Assembly: GCA_045647745.1 (NCBI GenBank)
Contig: JAZRMQ010000038.1
Coordinates: 1 to 17,620, forward strand
Direction of reading: 5' to 3'
DNA: 17,620 nt
DNA from: HGM04593 sp045647745
Lineage (GTDB): Bacteria; Bacteroidota; Bacteroidia; Bacteroidales; Bacteroidaceae
Position numbers and translations under genes: made by a program. The notes under the pieces were generated by a model. The model was given only the letters and a program-made list of their open reading frames with translations. It was not told the DNA's origin and did no database searches. Shown here in pieces: positions 8,516-15,216 of this stretch (position 1 is the first letter of the stretch; each line of letters begins with the position of its first letter).

Positions 8516-8586
8516 CGTTGTTCAATAATAGAACGCGAAGATACAAAAAAAGGTGAGAAAACCTGCTCTACGAATGTTAAAAACAT
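8512..8586 (-). CDS. Possible 24-codon leader ORF coupled to the TonB-dependent receptor
   Basis: An ATG at 8584-8586 overlaps the yqiA stop by one base (TAATG). The frame runs 24 codons to a TGA at 8512-8514 that overlaps the receptor's TTG start codon (TTGA, 8512-8515). The predicted peptide starts MFLTFVEQVFSPFF and ends IIEQR; it has no recognisable domain. Both junctions are typical translational-coupling geometries, which would let ribosomes leaving yqiA reach the receptor's weak start. It may equally be chance in a 70-nt gap. Confidence 0.25.
   Translation of the reverse strand: MFLTFVEQVFSPFFVSSRSIIEQR
8536..8543 (-). promoter_or_regulatory. Possible -7 box upstream of the TonB-dependent receptor
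   Basis: TATCTTCG on the minus strand matches TAnnTTTG at 7 of 8 positions, and the 10-mer TATCTTCGCG is shared with the uup promoter. No TTTG is found 19-21 nt upstream. If used, transcription would start near 8529 and give a leader of only about 13 nt before the TTG start. Confidence 0.3.
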
Positions 8587-9254
8587 TAATAGCTATAATA
8601 AACATTATCGCTATCGTTTGGCACCATCTCCTTTATAAGCGGCAACAGCACCTTTGACACGACCTTATCATTCAAACGATGCTCGCCATCGAACCATCGG
8701 CAACGCTCCTCGCCATAAAGCTCGGCCATAAGCGGATAAAAATGTACAACAGGGTCCTTGTCGCCAAAAAGCCCCACAACAAGCTGTTTTTCATCGTCGG
8801 TGATGCCATCGAACTGATGTTTTTCCATCTCTTTAAAGCGTTCAACAACAGCCTTGTCTATACGAAATTCCGTTGCGCCGTCCTTGCGCTTCGACGTATA
8901 TTTATTGCGCCCCATTTTACCGAACAGCAACGAACGAGACATCTCAAAAGAGGGATTTACCACAATGCGTGGCACGCCCCACAACTGCTGAGTATACATT
9001 CCACCCATCGATGTTCCAACCACAATTTCAGGGTTCTCTTCCTCAACGATGGCACGCAAAAGTTCCAATGCCTCAAAAGGGTCAACAGGAAGGTCGGGAG
9101 CAATCACACGCCAACCGGGAAGGCTGCGTCGCAGAGTCATCACTGTGCCCGAACTGCCCGACGACGCAAAGCCGTGGACATACATCATCTTGCGAATATC
9201 GTTCATAAATTCATCTTTTGATTTTTTACAACGCAACAGATTGCCACAAATCAT
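8586..9254 (-). CDS. yqiA: YqiA/UPF0227-type alpha/beta-hydrolase (esterase)
   Basis: 222 aa from the ATG at 9254. The core shows YVHGFASSGSSG (oxyanion-side HGF motif, 25-36), the nucleophile elbow GTSMGG with Ser82, an acid near D165/D167 (GDKDPVV) and a catalytic His at about 192 (GEHRLND). This is a complete Ser-Asp-His triad in the YqiA/YcfP order. E. coli YqiA hydrolyses short-chain esters; its cell substrate is unknown. No signal peptide, so cytoplasmic. The ATG at 9254 overlaps the porT-like stop by 4 nt (ATGA), suggesting translational coupling. An internal ATG at 9206 (MNDIRK) would give 206 aa, closer to the family's usual length, and is a serious alternative start. Confidence 0.82.
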   Translation of the reverse strand: MICGNLLRCKKSKDEFMNDIRKMMYVHGFASSGSSGTVMTLRRSLPGWRVIAPDLPVDPFEALELLRAIVEEENPEIVVGTSMGGMYTQQLWGVPRIVVNPSFEMSRSLLFGKMGRNKYTSKRKDGATEFRIDKAVVERFKEMEKHQFDGITDDEKQLVVGLFGDKDPVVHFYPLMAELYGEERCRWFDGEHRLNDKVVSKVLLPLIKEMVPNDSDNVYYSY

Positions 9255-9952
9255 TCAAAATAGAGAGACAAGATTATCATCTTGCTCATCACCTTATCTA
9301 CCGATTGTGTAAATTTCAGATAGTTGATATCGTTCAAGTCGTTGCGTTTTTTGTTGAGGACACTCAATGGGCTGAAAGCAAATTTCAGCTCGGGAATGAG
9401 TTTGAAGAAGGGCAGATAAAAATCGCAACCGGCGCCCACCTCAATCATAAAGTCGAATTTATTGAGCAATAGCTGCTGTTGTTTTTTAACGGTGAGATTG
9501 AACATTGGGCTGACGCCGGCCGTTACATAAGGGCGATAGTTATTAAAGCGCTCTGCAGCAAATTTAACGTGGACAGGCAATGCAATATAGGTCGTTTTCA
9601 CCGACTGTTTTGAGGTTTCGTCACTCTTTTGCTTGCGGAAAGTCACGATGCTCTGACCAAAGTGCATCGTTGGGATAACACGCAACGACAAATAGGTGTT
9701 CAGCCTTAAATCGGCAAGCACTCCCACGCTGAAGCCGGGGTTATATTCTGCAATATCGACATACCAGCTCTCGCCATTCTCTGTCACAAAGCCGTTATTC
9801 ACAAATTCCATATCCTGTGCGTGAACACCAATGAAAAAGCCATAGTGCAGACGGCGATAATCGATATATGGCTTGTTCTGCACCTTGCGCTCCTGAGCCA
9901 CCACGCACAGCGGCAACAACAGCAATAGTATGTAAATAACAACTCTTTTCAT
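9251..9952 (-). CDS. porT: PorT-like outer-membrane beta-barrel protein
   Basis: 233 aa. Residues 1-19 are a signal peptide (cut before Gln20). The mature part is a small beta-barrel: LHYGFFIGVHAQDMEF (35-50), FSVGVLADLRLNTYLSLRVIPTMHFG (74-99), TTYIALPVHVKF (120-131), YRPYVTAGVSPMFNLT (139-154), and a C-terminal strand SKMIILSLYFE ending in Phe-Glu. Length, the LPVHVKF and RPYVTAGVS strands, and the end match the PorT/SprT family needed for type IX secretion in Porphyromonas and Flavobacterium. It also fits the broader OMP_b-brl_2 group, so a T9SS role is not proven: no other T9SS gene is in the window. It overlaps yqiA by 4 nt downstream and follows uup by 79 nt. Confidence 0.7.
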   Translation of the reverse strand: MKRVVIYILLLLLPLCVVAQERKVQNKPYIDYRRLHYGFFIGVHAQDMEFVNNGFVTENGESWYVDIAEYNPGFSVGVLADLRLNTYLSLRVIPTMHFGQSIVTFRKQKSDETSKQSVKTTYIALPVHVKFAAERFNNYRPYVTAGVSPMFNLTVKKQQQLLLNKFDFMIEVGAGCDFYLPFFKLIPELKFAFSPLSVLNKKRNDLNDINYLKFTQSVDKVMSKMIILSLYFE

Positions 9953-10031
9953 CTGTGATATAACGCAAAAAAGTGTCAGTTATTGCAGATGAGTGCAAGT
10001 TTTCATTTTTTGCTTTTCTTATTTTAACCCG

Positions 10032-11903
10032 TTAGGCAAACTCGCTCAACTCCAACCAGCGCATTGTTTTTTCGTCAATGAGGGCAATAATATCCTGTAT
10101 GCGCATAGATTTTTCCAACAAAGCATCGTTGCTCAGAGTGCCGCTGCACAGTTCCTGTTCAATAGATGTTTTTTCCTCTTCGAGCTGCATAATCTCGCTC
10201 TCAAGGCTCTCATACTCCTTGCGCTCCTTGAACGAGAGTTTGCGCTTTGTCTCGGTGCGATAGCTCTGCTTGGGAGTATTCTCTTTTGCGGCTTTTGCGG
10301 CAGCAGCCTTTGCCTCGGCGGCACGCTCCTCCTCGCGCCAGTCGCGCCAGTCGGTGTAGTTACCGGGAAAATCTTTTATATCGCCACCGCCATTAAAGAC
10401 AAAGATGTGGTCTACGACCTTATCCATAAAATAGCGGTCGTGACTCACCACAATGACACAGCCTTTAAAGTCACGCAAATACTCTTCAAGAATCTGCAAT
10501 GTTTCAATATCAAGGTCGTTTGTCGGCTCGTCAAGCACCAGAAAATTGGGGTTAGCCATCAGCACTGTGCATAGATAGAGACGACGTTTCTCACCGCCGC
10601 TGAGCTTGTAGACATAATTGTACTGTTTCTCGGGGGTAAAGAGAAAATGTTGCAGGAATTGCGAGGCGGTGAGCATTTTGCCGGCAACAGGTATTACCTC
10701 GGCTATATTTTTCACCACATCAATTACCTTCATCTGTTCGTTGAACGCAAGACCATCTTGGCTGTAGTAACCCCACTTTACGGTCTCTCCAACGTCAATT
10801 GTACCACTGTCGGGGGCTACACGGCCGAGTAGCATTTTAATGAAGGTTGATTTTCCGGTGCCGTTATTGCCCACAATACCCAGTTTCTCGTATCGTGCAA
10901 AGGTGTAGGTAAAATCCTTTGTTATTACCCTGTTGCCAAAAGCCTTTGACAAGGCATTGAGCACAAATATTTTATTGCCGATATACTGCGATTTTATCTC
11001 GAGTGACACTTTACTGTCGTCGCGCATTGCAGCTGCCTTTTCTTCAAGTTTATAAAAAGCATCGATGCGATATTTTGCCTTGTGGGCACGCGCTTGCGGC
11101 TGGCGACGCATCCACTCAAGCTCCGTGCGCAACAGGTTGCGTGCACGTGCTGTCTCGGCTGCAAGATTTTGCAAGCGTTCCTCGCGTTTTTGCAGGAAAT
11201 AGCTGTAATTGCCTTTGTAGCGATAGACTTGACGGTCGTCAATCTCAATAATCTCATTGCAGACATTGTCAAGAAAATAACGGTCGTGAGTAACCATCAG
11301 TAGGCTGCCACTGAGGCGCGAAAGATACTCCTCGAGCCACTCTACCATCTCAAGATCGAGGTGGTTGGTGGGCTCATCGAGAATCATCAATTGCGGTTCG
11401 TCTATAAGCACCGATGCAAGCGCCACACGCTTCTTTTGACCGCCCGACAACTCCCTTATTGGTTGGTTAAACCTATCGAGTTTCAATTTTGAGAGCACCT
11501 GCTTTGCACGAGTCTCATAATCCCACGCCTCGAGACGGTCCATCTCCTCCATCAGATGTTGCAAAGCAGCGTGGTCGCCACTCTCAAGAGCCTCTTCGTA
11601 ACGTGCAATCACGCCGGCCTTCTCGCCGTTGCGCTGCAGACAAGCCTCAATCACAGTCAGCGCAGGGTCAAAATCGGGCTCTTGCTCAAGATAACCCACT
11701 CTGACACCACCGCGCAGAGTAATTTTTCCGCTATCGAGTGGTTCCTCGCCGGCTATAATCTTCAACAGCGTGCTTTTGCCTTTTCCGTTACACGCAATAA
11801 GCCCAATGCGCTGACGCTCCTCAACGGTAAACGATATATCGCTGAAAAGCACAAGGTCGCCGAAGCTCTTGGTTACATTCTCTATCTGGAGGTCTATTGC
11901 CAT
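10032..11903 (-). CDS. uup: ABC-F ATPase, Uup type
   Basis: 623 aa with two ABC domains and no membrane segment, so a soluble ribosome-associated ABC-F protein. Domain 1 has Walker A ACNGKGKST (37-45), signature LSGGQKKRVALA (152-163), Walker B ILDEPTN (174-180) and a switch His in MVTHDRYF (203-210). The inter-domain linker has the family feature MRRQPQARAHKAKYRI (265-280). Domain 2 has VGNNGTGKST (344-353), LSGGEKRRLYL (434-444) and VLDEPTND (456-463). A C-terminal Lys/Ala-rich hinge and coiled coil (about 525-620) is the Uup hallmark. ABC-F proteins act on the ribosomal E site to resolve stalled or mis-set translation. The gene has its own promoter carrying a 42-bp palindrome, and porT-like lies 79 nt downstream on the same strand. 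Confidence 0.92.
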   Translation of the reverse strand: MAIDLQIENVTKSFGDLVLFSDISFTVEERQRIGLIACNGKGKSTLLKIIAGEEPLDSGKITLRGGVRVGYLEQEPDFDPALTVIEACLQRNGEKAGVIARYEEALESGDHAALQHLMEEMDRLEAWDYETRAKQVLSKLKLDRFNQPIRELSGGQKKRVALASVLIDEPQLMILDEPTNHLDLEMVEWLEEYLSRLSGSLLMVTHDRYFLDNVCNEIIEIDDRQVYRYKGNYSYFLQKREERLQNLAAETARARNLLRTELEWMRRQPQARAHKAKYRIDAFYKLEEKAAAMRDDSKVSLEIKSQYIGNKIFVLNALSKAFGNRVITKDFTYTFARYEKLGIVGNNGTGKSTFIKMLLGRVAPDSGTIDVGETVKWGYYSQDGLAFNEQMKVIDVVKNIAEVIPVAGKMLTASQFLQHFLFTPEKQYNYVYKLSGGEKRRLYLCTVLMANPNFLVLDEPTNDLDIETLQILEEYLRDFKGCVIVVSHDRYFMDKVVDHIFVFNGGGDIKDFPGNYTDWRDWREEERAAEAKAAAAKAAKENTPKQSYRTETKRKLSFKERKEYESLESEIMQLEEEKTSIEQELCSGTLSNDALLEKSMRIQDIIALIDEKTMRWLELSEFA

Positions 11904-11920
11904 AATCTCTATTTTGCCCG

Positions 11921-11952
11921 CGAAGATAATAATTTATGCGTTTATGGGCAAA
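11921..11952 (-). promoter_or_regulatory. uup promoter (-33 TTTG, N20, -7 TATCTTCG)
   Basis: On the minus strand TTTG (11949-11952) is followed by 20 nt and TATCTTCG (11921-11928), matching TTTG-N19-21-TAnnTTTG with one mismatch. Start of transcription would be near 11914, about 11 nt before the uup ATG. The -33 box is the inner end of a perfect palindrome (11932-11973), so promoter and palindrome overlap. Confidence 0.55.
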
Positions 11953-11973
11953 TTTGCCCATAAACGCATAAAT
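11932..11973. repeat. Perfect 42-bp palindrome over the uup promoter
   Basis: Two 21-bp arms with no spacer (11932-11952 and 11953-11973); the inner part reads TATGGGCAAATTTGCCCATA and the outer parts add GCGTT/AACGC and AAAT ends. All 42 positions are self-complementary. It covers the -33 box and most of the -33/-7 spacer of uup. As DNA it could be the operator of a dimeric regulator. As RNA in a transcript reading through from the gene at 12006 it would be a very stable hairpin, but no T-run follows, so it is not a standard terminator. Confidence 0.9.
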
Positions 11974-12005
11974 ATATCTCTAATCGCAGCGTTCAGCCCT
12001 GAGTG

Positions 12006-12494
12006 TCACTCACCGCGGGGTGCGCCTTTAAAACCACCGGGGCGACCACCGCGACGACCGCCAAAGCCCTTACCCATTCTCGCGCGCTGTTCCTGCTGAA
12101 AGGTAAGATATTTCTCATACTGCTCGGGAGTCAGAATTTGCTGCATCTGCTCGTTGCGCACCTGCTCTCGCTGTTTTTGCAGCTCTGCCATTGCCTTCAT
12201 CTGCTCCTCGGACGGCTGCACACGCTCGGGACTCTTGCCCTCGGCACGCATCTTCTCGTAACGCTCACGGCGGGCATTGATACTATCCTGCATTGTAAGC
12301 GCATCGGCATAATTGATTAAAAACACAGCCTGAAGCTGAACACTATCGAGTTGCAAAGCCTTATGCAGACGCATTGTCTGACGCTGCGCCATCTCCTCGG
12401 GGTTAAACTGACGTGGTTGATGCTGGTGCTGCTGTTGCGCAAAGGTCATCGTTGCAAACATTGCAACAACAACGCAGAACAAAAATCTCTTCAT
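12006..12494 (-). CDS. Small secreted Gln/Arg-rich protein, DUF4890/Spy-like
   Basis: 162 aa. Residues 1-19 are a signal peptide (cut before Gln20). The mature part begins with a Gln/His run (QQQHQHQPRQF), then charged amphipathic helices containing the repeated short signature N/TPE-x-x-A/Y (FNPEEMAQRQTMRLHKALQLD and ILTPEQYEKYLTFQQEQ). These resemble periplasmic Spy/CpxP-like or DUF4890 proteins, which are helical and chaperone-like. The last 25 residues are a basic Gly/Arg tail (GKGFGGRRGGRPGGFKG). The fold match is by pattern, and no function is shown. It is flanked by lolD upstream (152-nt gap with a leader hairpin) and uup downstream, apparently as its own unit. Confidence 0.7.
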   Translation of the reverse strand: MKRFLFCVVVAMFATMTFAQQQHQHQPRQFNPEEMAQRQTMRLHKALQLDSVQLQAVFLINYADALTMQDSINARRERYEKMRAEGKSPERVQPSEEQMKAMAELQKQREQVRNEQMQQILTPEQYEKYLTFQQEQRARMGKGFGGRRGGRPGGFKGAPRGE

Positions 12495-12522
12495 ATCTTT
12501 TACCTAATTTGTTTTTTGCAAG

Positions 12523-12550
12523 TACGGCCTCTGCCAAAGCAGAAGCCGTA
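12523..12550 (-). other. Leader hairpin upstream of the DUF4890-like gene
   Basis: Arms at 12523-12534 and 12539-12550 pair over 12 positions (one G-U on the minus strand) with a TTTG loop. It ends 28 nt before the ATG at 12494 and is not followed by a T-run, so it looks like a structured 5' leader element, not a terminator. Confidence 0.45.
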
Positions 12551-12562
12551 GAGACAAACATT

Positions 12563-12587
12563 GAAAAACAATGGGAATGACGCCCAT
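12563..12587 (-). terminator. Weak candidate terminator after lolD
   Basis: On the minus strand ATGGG (12583-12587) pairs with CCCAT (12571-12575) around a 7-nt loop, followed by TGTTTTTC. The stem is only 5 bp plus wobble pairs, so this is a weak call; it is the only terminator-like element between lolD and the next gene. Confidence 0.3.
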
Positions 12588-12646
12588 CATCTGCACATTT
12601 GACATTGAAAAACTTGCGATGTAAAATGCATTAAGCGTTTTTAACA

Positions 12647-13312
12647 CTATTTAACAGTGCAATCTTCTATCACACCATCTACCATATGCAGAGTGCGGTC
12701 GGTGTACGATGCAAGAGCCTCGTCGTGGGTAACAATAACAAAAGTCTGTCCGTAGCGGTCACGAAGGTCGAAAAACAATTTATGCAGCCCCTCCTTATTT
12801 TTGCTATCGAGGCTACCCGAAGGCTCATCGGCAAGAATTACATCGGGATGATTGATGAGTGCACGAGCTACCGCCACACGCTGATTTTCACCACCCGACA
12901 TCTCGGCCGGCTTATGTTGCGCGCGCTCGGCAAGCCCCATAACCTGCAACAATTGCATAGCCTCGGCCTCTGCCTCGGCCTTTTTGCGCCCTGCTATCAA
13001 CGCAGGAATTACGACATTTTCGAGCGCGGTAAACTCCGGCAACAACTGGTGAGATTGGAACACAAAGCCTATATGTTTGTTGCGAAATGCCGCCAGACGC
13101 TTACTGTTCAAACGCCCTAAATCCTCACCATCGAAAAGAATAGTGCCACTTGTGGGCTTATCAAGAGTTCCAATGAGTTGCAAAAGGGTTGTCTTGCCGG
13201 CACCGCTGGAACCAACGATGCTGACAACCTCGCCCTTTTCAATGGTGAGGTTCACACCTTTCAGCACCTGTAGGTCGCCGAACCTCTTTGTCAGGTTTTT
13301 TATCTGAATCAT
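12647..13312 (-). CDS. lolD: LolD-type ABC transporter ATPase (lipoprotein release)
   Basis: 221 aa, one ABC domain. Walker A GSSGAGKT (34-41), Q-loop FVFQSHQLLPEF (83-94), signature MSGGENQRVAVARAL (138-152), Walker B VILADEPSGSLD (158-169) and switch His in VTHDEAL (194-200). The IGTLDKPTSG stretch (47-56) and LLPEFTALENV are characteristic of the LolD/MacB group. LolD drives the LolC/E membrane complex that lifts lipoproteins from the inner membrane for transport to the outer membrane. No permease gene is adjacent, so the partner must be encoded elsewhere. The start codon overlaps the tcdA stop by 4 nt (ATGA), giving a coupled tcdA-lolD pair. A related MacB/FtsE-like role cannot be fully excluded. 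Confidence 0.88.
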   Translation of the reverse strand: MIQIKNLTKRFGDLQVLKGVNLTIEKGEVVSIVGSSGAGKTTLLQLIGTLDKPTSGTILFDGEDLGRLNSKRLAAFRNKHIGFVFQSHQLLPEFTALENVVIPALIAGRKKAEAEAEAMQLLQVMGLAERAQHKPAEMSGGENQRVAVARALINHPDVILADEPSGSLDSKNKEGLHKLFFDLRDRYGQTFVIVTHDEALASYTDRTLHMVDGVIEDCTVK

Positions 13313-14016
13313 ATCTCTTTAATTACGTATTCTGCAATGTAGCAACCAAAAGTTGCTGTAAAATATCCAAGTGAGCCAATGATGGGCTTTCCACCGGCAG
13401 GGTTAGGACAGATTGCCTCGCGGCGCGGCTCCTCCGTGCTATAAACCACCGGCAGTTTGTACCGGCCTCGTGCATCGCGCAACAGGCGACGGACATTTTT
13501 CGCCAATGTGCAATGTTCGGTTTTCCAAAGCTCGCCGCCACGAATGGCTGCAAGGTCACACTTTGCCCCCGCGCCCATACTTGAGATAATCTTCATACCA
13601 CGTTGCCAGCAGGCACGAATTAAGGCACATTTTGGTTCAAGGGTGTCTATTGCATCGACAACAAAATCAAATTGTCCCTCGTCGAGCAACGGTTCAATAT
13701 TATCGGGGGCAACAAATTGCTGTTTCACCACAAGTTTTACAGCAGGATTAATGGCACGCAGGCGTTCGGCGACAACCTCGCATTTAGGTTGCCCCACGGT
13801 AGATGCCAGCGCCGGCATCTGGCGGTTGATATTGGTTACATCAACCACGTCGGCATCAACAAGAGTGAAAGTTCCCACTCCGGCACGGCAAAGCATCTCG
13901 GCAGCCCAAGAGCCGACACCACCAAGCCCAACGACGAGCAGATGAGCATCGTTTAATTTTCTTTGCCTCTCCTCACCCAGTAAAAGTTCGCCGCGTTGTA
14001 ACCAATTTTCAGCCAT
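13309..14016 (-). CDS. tcdA: tRNA threonylcarbamoyladenosine dehydratase (TcdA/CsdL), ThiF/E1 fold
   Basis: 235 aa, E1-like adenylating enzyme. The nucleotide loop VGLGGVGSWAAEML (29-42) is followed by LVDADVVDVTNINRQ (52-66, the ATP-contacting Asp and the N-x-N-R motif), K78 and VVDAIDTLEPK (119-129). TcdA uses ATP to cyclise t6A at position 37 of ANN-decoding tRNAs to ct6A, improving decoding. The N-terminal WLQRGELLLGEE segment and C-terminal EEPRREAICPNPAGGKPIIGSLGYFTATFG stretch fit TcdA rather than ThiF or MoeB, and the zinc-binding cysteine pairs of MoeB/ThiF are not present. A divergent asd gene starts 111 nt away. lolD follows with a 4-nt overlap. Confidence 0.9.
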   Translation of the reverse strand: MAENWLQRGELLLGEERQRKLNDAHLLVVGLGGVGSWAAEMLCRAGVGTFTLVDADVVDVTNINRQMPALASTVGQPKCEVVAERLRAINPAVKLVVKQQFVAPDNIEPLLDEGQFDFVVDAIDTLEPKCALIRACWQRGMKIISSMGAGAKCDLAAIRGGELWKTEHCTLAKNVRRLLRDARGRYKLPVVYSTEEPRREAICPNPAGGKPIIGSLGYFTATFGCYIAEYVIKEI

Positions 14017-14085
14017 AAAATCCTATTTAGATGGCTAAAATACAAAAAAATAGCATAGTGAGGAGCATATAATACAAATTTTAAG

Positions 14086-14093
14086 TAATTTTG
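14086..14093 (+). promoter_or_regulatory. Putative -7 box of asd
   Basis: TAATTTTG is an exact TAnnTTTG match, 34 nt before the asd ATG. No TTTG box is seen 19-21 nt upstream, so the promoter is only partly supported. The 111-nt gap is shared with the divergent tcdA gene. Confidence 0.4.
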
Positions 14094-14127
14094 CGGTCAA
14101 AGACAGAATTCCAAACAACTTCTAATT

Positions 14128-15135
14128 ATGAAAATAGCAATTGTAGGTGTCAGCGGAGCGGTAGGACAGGAGTTCCTTCGCGTGCTCGACGAGAGAAATT
14201 TCCCTTTTGACGAGTTGGTGCTTTTTGGTTCGGCTCGCAGTGCAGGTCAGGTGTACAACTTCCGCGGCATAGATTATGTTGTTAAGGAGCTCAAGCACAA
14301 CGACGATTTTGAGGGTGTTGACTATGCTTTTGTTTCGGCCGGCGGCAGTGTTTCAAAAGAGTTTGCCGAGACAATCACAAAACACGGCGCTGTGATGATT
14401 GACAACTCAAGTGCTTTCCGTATGGATAGCGACGTGCCTCTTGTTGTGCCCGAGGTAAACCCAACCGACGCTTACAATCGCCCACGCAATATCATTGCAA
14501 ACCCCAACTGCACCACAATTCAGATGGTGGTTGCACTAAAGGCTATCGAGAATTTGTCGCACATCAAGCGCGTACACTCATCAACCTATCAGGCTGCCAG
14601 CGGTGCCGGTGCAGCGGCAATGGCCGAGCTGTATGAGCAGTATCGTCAGGTGCTTGCCGGTGAAGAGCCCACCGTTGAAAAGTTTGCCTACCAGCTTGCT
14701 TTTAACGTAATTCCTCAGATTGACGTGTTCACCGACAACGGCTACACAAAGGAGGAGATGAAGATGTACAACGAGACTCGCAAGATTATGCACAGCGACA
14801 TTGAGGTAAGTGCACAGTGCGTGCGCGTTCCTGCTTTGCGTTCTCACTCACAATCGTTGTGGATTGAGACCGAGCGCCCATTGAGTGTAGAGGAGGTACG
14901 TTGCGCAATCACCGACGGTGAGGGACTTATATTGATGGATAGCCCCGAGGAGAAAATATATCCTATGCCTCTTTTCCTTGCCGGACAGGACCCTGTATAC
15001 GTTGGCCGCATCCGCAAGGATATTTCAAACCCCAACGGCATTTTAATGTGGATTGTTGGCGACCAAATTAAAAAAGGCGCTGCGCTCAACGCTGTGCAGA
15101 TAGCCGAGTATTTGATTGCACACCCACAAAAATAA
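14128..15135 (+). CDS. asd: Aspartate-semialdehyde dehydrogenase
   Basis: 335 aa. It reduces beta-aspartyl phosphate to aspartate semialdehyde with NADPH, the branch point to lysine/diaminopimelate, threonine and methionine. Visible features: the dinucleotide loop GVSGAVGQEFLRVL (7-20), SAGGSVSKEFA (70-80), IDNSSAFRMD (91-100), catalytic Cys128 in NPNCTTIQ (126-132), the QAASGAG stretch (155-161), and the active-site RVPALRSHSQSLW (233-245) with His240. All expected catalytic residues are present and the length is normal. It is the only larger plus-strand gene in the window, transcribed away from tcdA and toward rsgA, and ends at a bidirectional terminator. Confidence 0.97.
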   Translation: MKIAIVGVSGAVGQEFLRVLDERNFPFDELVLFGSARSAGQVYNFRGIDYVVKELKHNDDFEGVDYAFVSAGGSVSKEFAETITKHGAVMIDNSSAFRMDSDVPLVVPEVNPTDAYNRPRNIIANPNCTTIQMVVALKAIENLSHIKRVHSSTYQAASGAGAAAMAELYEQYRQVLAGEEPTVEKFAYQLAFNVIPQIDVFTDNGYTKEEMKMYNETRKIMHSDIEVSAQCVRVPALRSHSQSLWIETERPLSVEEVRCAITDGEGLILMDSPEEKIYPMPLFLAGQDPVYVGRIRKDISNPNGILMWIVGDQIKKGAALNAVQIAEYLIAHPQK

Positions 15136-15155
15136 TAGACAGAGAAAGTGCTTAT

Positions 15156-15194
15156 AAAAAACAGCAAAAGGGCACGCCCTTTTGCTGTTTTTTT
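15156..15194. terminator. Bidirectional terminator between asd and rsgA
   Basis: A perfect stem (AACAGCAAAAGGG at 15160-15172 against CCCTTTTGCTGTT at 15177-15189, loop CACG) is flanked by A-runs on the left and T-runs on the right, so it works on either strand. It serves asd on the plus strand (stop at 15135) and rsgA on the minus strand (stop at 15217). Confidence 0.9.
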
Positions 15195-15216
15195 GATATT
15201 GAAAGGAAGGTTTTAT

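Noticed and set aside
1..9952. Polysaccharide utilisation locus with a SusC/SusD pair
   Set aside because: No SusD-like lipoprotein of about 500 residues and no SusC-length receptor are present.
10994..11272. Other-frame minus ORF inside uup
   Set aside because: Overlaps the conserved ABC-F coding region and has no signature.
12523..12550. Hairpin considered as a Rho-independent terminator of lolD
   Set aside because: No T-run follows it on either strand, and it lies too close to the next gene.
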